DNA of 6,112 nt, taken from assembly GCF_003525665.1 (NCBI RefSeq), contig NZ_DQDX01000140.1:1-6112 (forward strand). Reading direction: 5' to 3'. Numbering within the stretch: the stretch's first letter is position 1; each line of letters begins with the position of its first letter. Shown here in pieces: positions 5,142-6,112 of this stretch. This DNA is from Flavobacterium sp. Lineage in GTDB: Bacteria; Bacteroidota; Bacteroidia; Flavobacteriales; Flavobacteriaceae. Under the pieces are notes generated by a model. The model was not told where the DNA came from, did no database searches, and saw only the letters and a list, made by a program, of their open reading frames with translations. A program made the translations under genes and the position numbers.

Positions 5142-6050
5142 TTATATTTCCTTAACTGTATTCACAATAGTTCCAATTCCTTCTACAGTAGCTTCCACAA
5201 CATCGCCATCGTACATCCATTCTTGCGGATTTCTTCCTGCGCCAACACCTGATGGAGTTCCGGTTGCAATTATATCTCCTGGTTCTAATGTGAAAACGAT
5301 ACTTAAATCTTCAATTAAATCATTGATATTGAAAAGTAGGAATTTGGTATTGGAGTTTTGTTTTTCAACGCCGTTTACTTTTAGTGATAAGTTTAAGTTG
5401 TGTGGATTTTCGATTTCGTCTTTGGTAACTAAAATTGGTCCCATCGGTGCAAAGGTATCTTGTCCTTTTGATACAATCCACTGACCTTCACGACGGCAAT
5501 CACGTGCTGAAATATCGTTGATAACGGTATAACCAAAAACGTAATCCATAGCATCTTCCTTAGAAACGTATTTTCCTTTTTTACCAATTACAACTGCCAA
5601 TTCCACTTCCCAATCCAATTGTTCGGTAAGTTTGGTGTTTTTTATGATTTCTGTATTTGTGGCTGTAACCGTTGTTGGTGGTTTTGAAAATATGATTGGT
5701 TTTTGCGGTAATTTTCCGGTTGTGTCTAATGTTCTGGCACTTTCGGCAACGTGTTCTGTATAGTTCAATCCAATTCCGATGATATTTTTTCTAGGTTTTT
5801 CGATAGGAGCGAGGATGGTTACTTCGTCCATTTCATAACAGATTTCTTCGAAGAAATTTTCGGGTGTTTCTGAAACCATTTCGGTTATTTCGGCTATGAT
5901 TTCAAATCCCATGTCGATTAGTTCCAACATATCATTTGGTAATGGAAAATTAGATATTTCTCCAAAATCTTCCATGTCAATTACTTGATTGTTGTGGATG
6001 AAGCCTAATCTTGGTTCGGTGTCTTGTGTTTTGTAGGTAAGTAGTTTCAT
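5142..6050 (-). CDS. Fumarylacetoacetate hydrolase (FAH) family protein
   Basis: This encodes 302 aa with a divergent N-terminal region (1-85) followed by the FAH catalytic domain. Visible motifs are IGIGLNYTEHVAE (91-103; H100 and E103 match the catalytic His-Glu pair of FAHD1-type enzymes), WEVELAVVIG (147-156; E148 and E150 as metal ligands), VINDISARD (176-184; D179 as the third ligand), KGQDTFAPMGP (195-205) and TGTPSGVG (263-270). These enzymes cleave C-C bonds or tautomerise oxo-acids using Mg2+ or Mn2+. Candidate activities include fumarylpyruvate or fumarylacetoacetate hydrolase, HpcE-type isomerase/decarboxylase, and oxaloacetate decarboxylase or tautomerase; sequence alone does not choose. 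The ATG at 6050 (MKLLTYK) is preferred over an in-frame ATG at 6080, because the extra ten residues would be encoded by a dispersed repeat. It is the first gene of the minus-strand unit. Confidence 0.92.
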   Translation of the reverse strand: MKLLTYKTQDTEPRLGFIHNNQVIDMEDFGEISNFPLPNDMLELIDMGFEIIAEITEMVSETPENFFEEICYEMDEVTILAPIEKPRKNIIGIGLNYTEHVAESARTLDTTGKLPQKPIIFSKPPTTVTATNTEIIKNTKLTEQLDWEVELAVVIGKKGKYVSKEDAMDYVFGYTVINDISARDCRREGQWIVSKGQDTFAPMGPILVTKDEIENPHNLNLSLKVNGVEKQNSNTKFLLFNINDLIEDLSIVFTLEPGDIIATGTPSGVGAGRNPQEWMYDGDVVEATVEGIGTIVNTVKEI

Positions 6051-6053
6051 TTG

Positions 6054-6084
6054 TTTGCCGCTAAGACGCAAAGGCGCCAAGTTT
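6054..6084. repeat. Dispersed 'CGCTAAGACGCAAAGGCGC' type repeat
   Basis: The stretch TTTGCCGCTAAGACGCAAAG, continuing GCGCCAAG, is markedly GC-richer than its surroundings. It matches, from memory, a short intergenic repeat (consensus like GCCGCTAAGACGCAAAGGCGC) seen in many Bacteroidetes and other phyla. It lies immediately upstream of the FAH-family start codon, within its likely leader. It contains the palindrome GGCGCC at 6073-6078. Confidence 0.65.
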
Positions 6085-6112
6085 AAAGTTTATTTTCTAT
6101 ACTCTATATTCT

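Noticed and set aside
5290..5484. 64-aa plus-strand frame
   Set aside because: It is antisense to the FAH catalytic domain and is an overlap artefact.
6051..6080. N-terminal extension of the FAH-family protein from the ATG at 6080
   Set aside because: The ten extra residues (MAPLRLSGKQ) are encoded by a dispersed intergenic repeat, and MKLLTYK at 6050 is a natural family start.

Overview
The window is AT-rich and looks like chromosomal DNA of a Flavobacterium-type Bacteroidetes. The signs are A-rich start regions with almost no Shine-Dalgarno sequences, short Cys-terminated lipoprotein signal peptides, one TATCTTAG-like promoter element, and the kinds of dispersed intergenic repeats I associate with Flavobacteriaceae. 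The genus is inferred from style and protein family and was not tested. I see no rRNA, tRNA, CRISPR array, transposase or integrase.

Layout. Positions 1-289 are a repeat-dense, probably non-coding stretch with three overlapping repeat structures. Four plus-strand genes follow: a 74-aa orphan (290-514), a small multi-pass membrane protein (660-1007) and a 77-aa helical protein (1062-1295), which ends at an intrinsic terminator (1321-1347). Next come two predicted outer-envelope lipoproteins, both probable metallohydrolases: an archaemetzincin (1363-1998) and a DUF885-family protein (2168-3898). A perfect 16-bp hairpin at 3916-3950, with T runs on both strands, separates these from the convergent minus-strand unit.

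The minus-strand unit reads from right to left: fumarylacetoacetate-hydrolase-family enzyme (6050-5142), maleate isomerase (5071-4325), pterin-4a-carbinolamine dehydratase (4320-4084) and a 39-aa membrane microprotein (4072-3953). The last three are 4 and 11 bp apart, and the unit runs straight into the shared terminator, so it is a likely operon. Fumarylacetoacetate-type hydrolysis, C4 cis/trans isomerisation and pterin recycling would suit catabolism of an aromatic compound or amino acid. No ring-opening enzyme lies in the window, so the substrate is open.

The most interesting points are the nested repeat array at the left edge, the lipoprotein form of archaemetzincin, the microprotein at the operon end, and four unrelated dispersed-repeat types packed into 6 kb. 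I do not see a clear new defence or mobile system; most of the window is ordinary chromosomal content.
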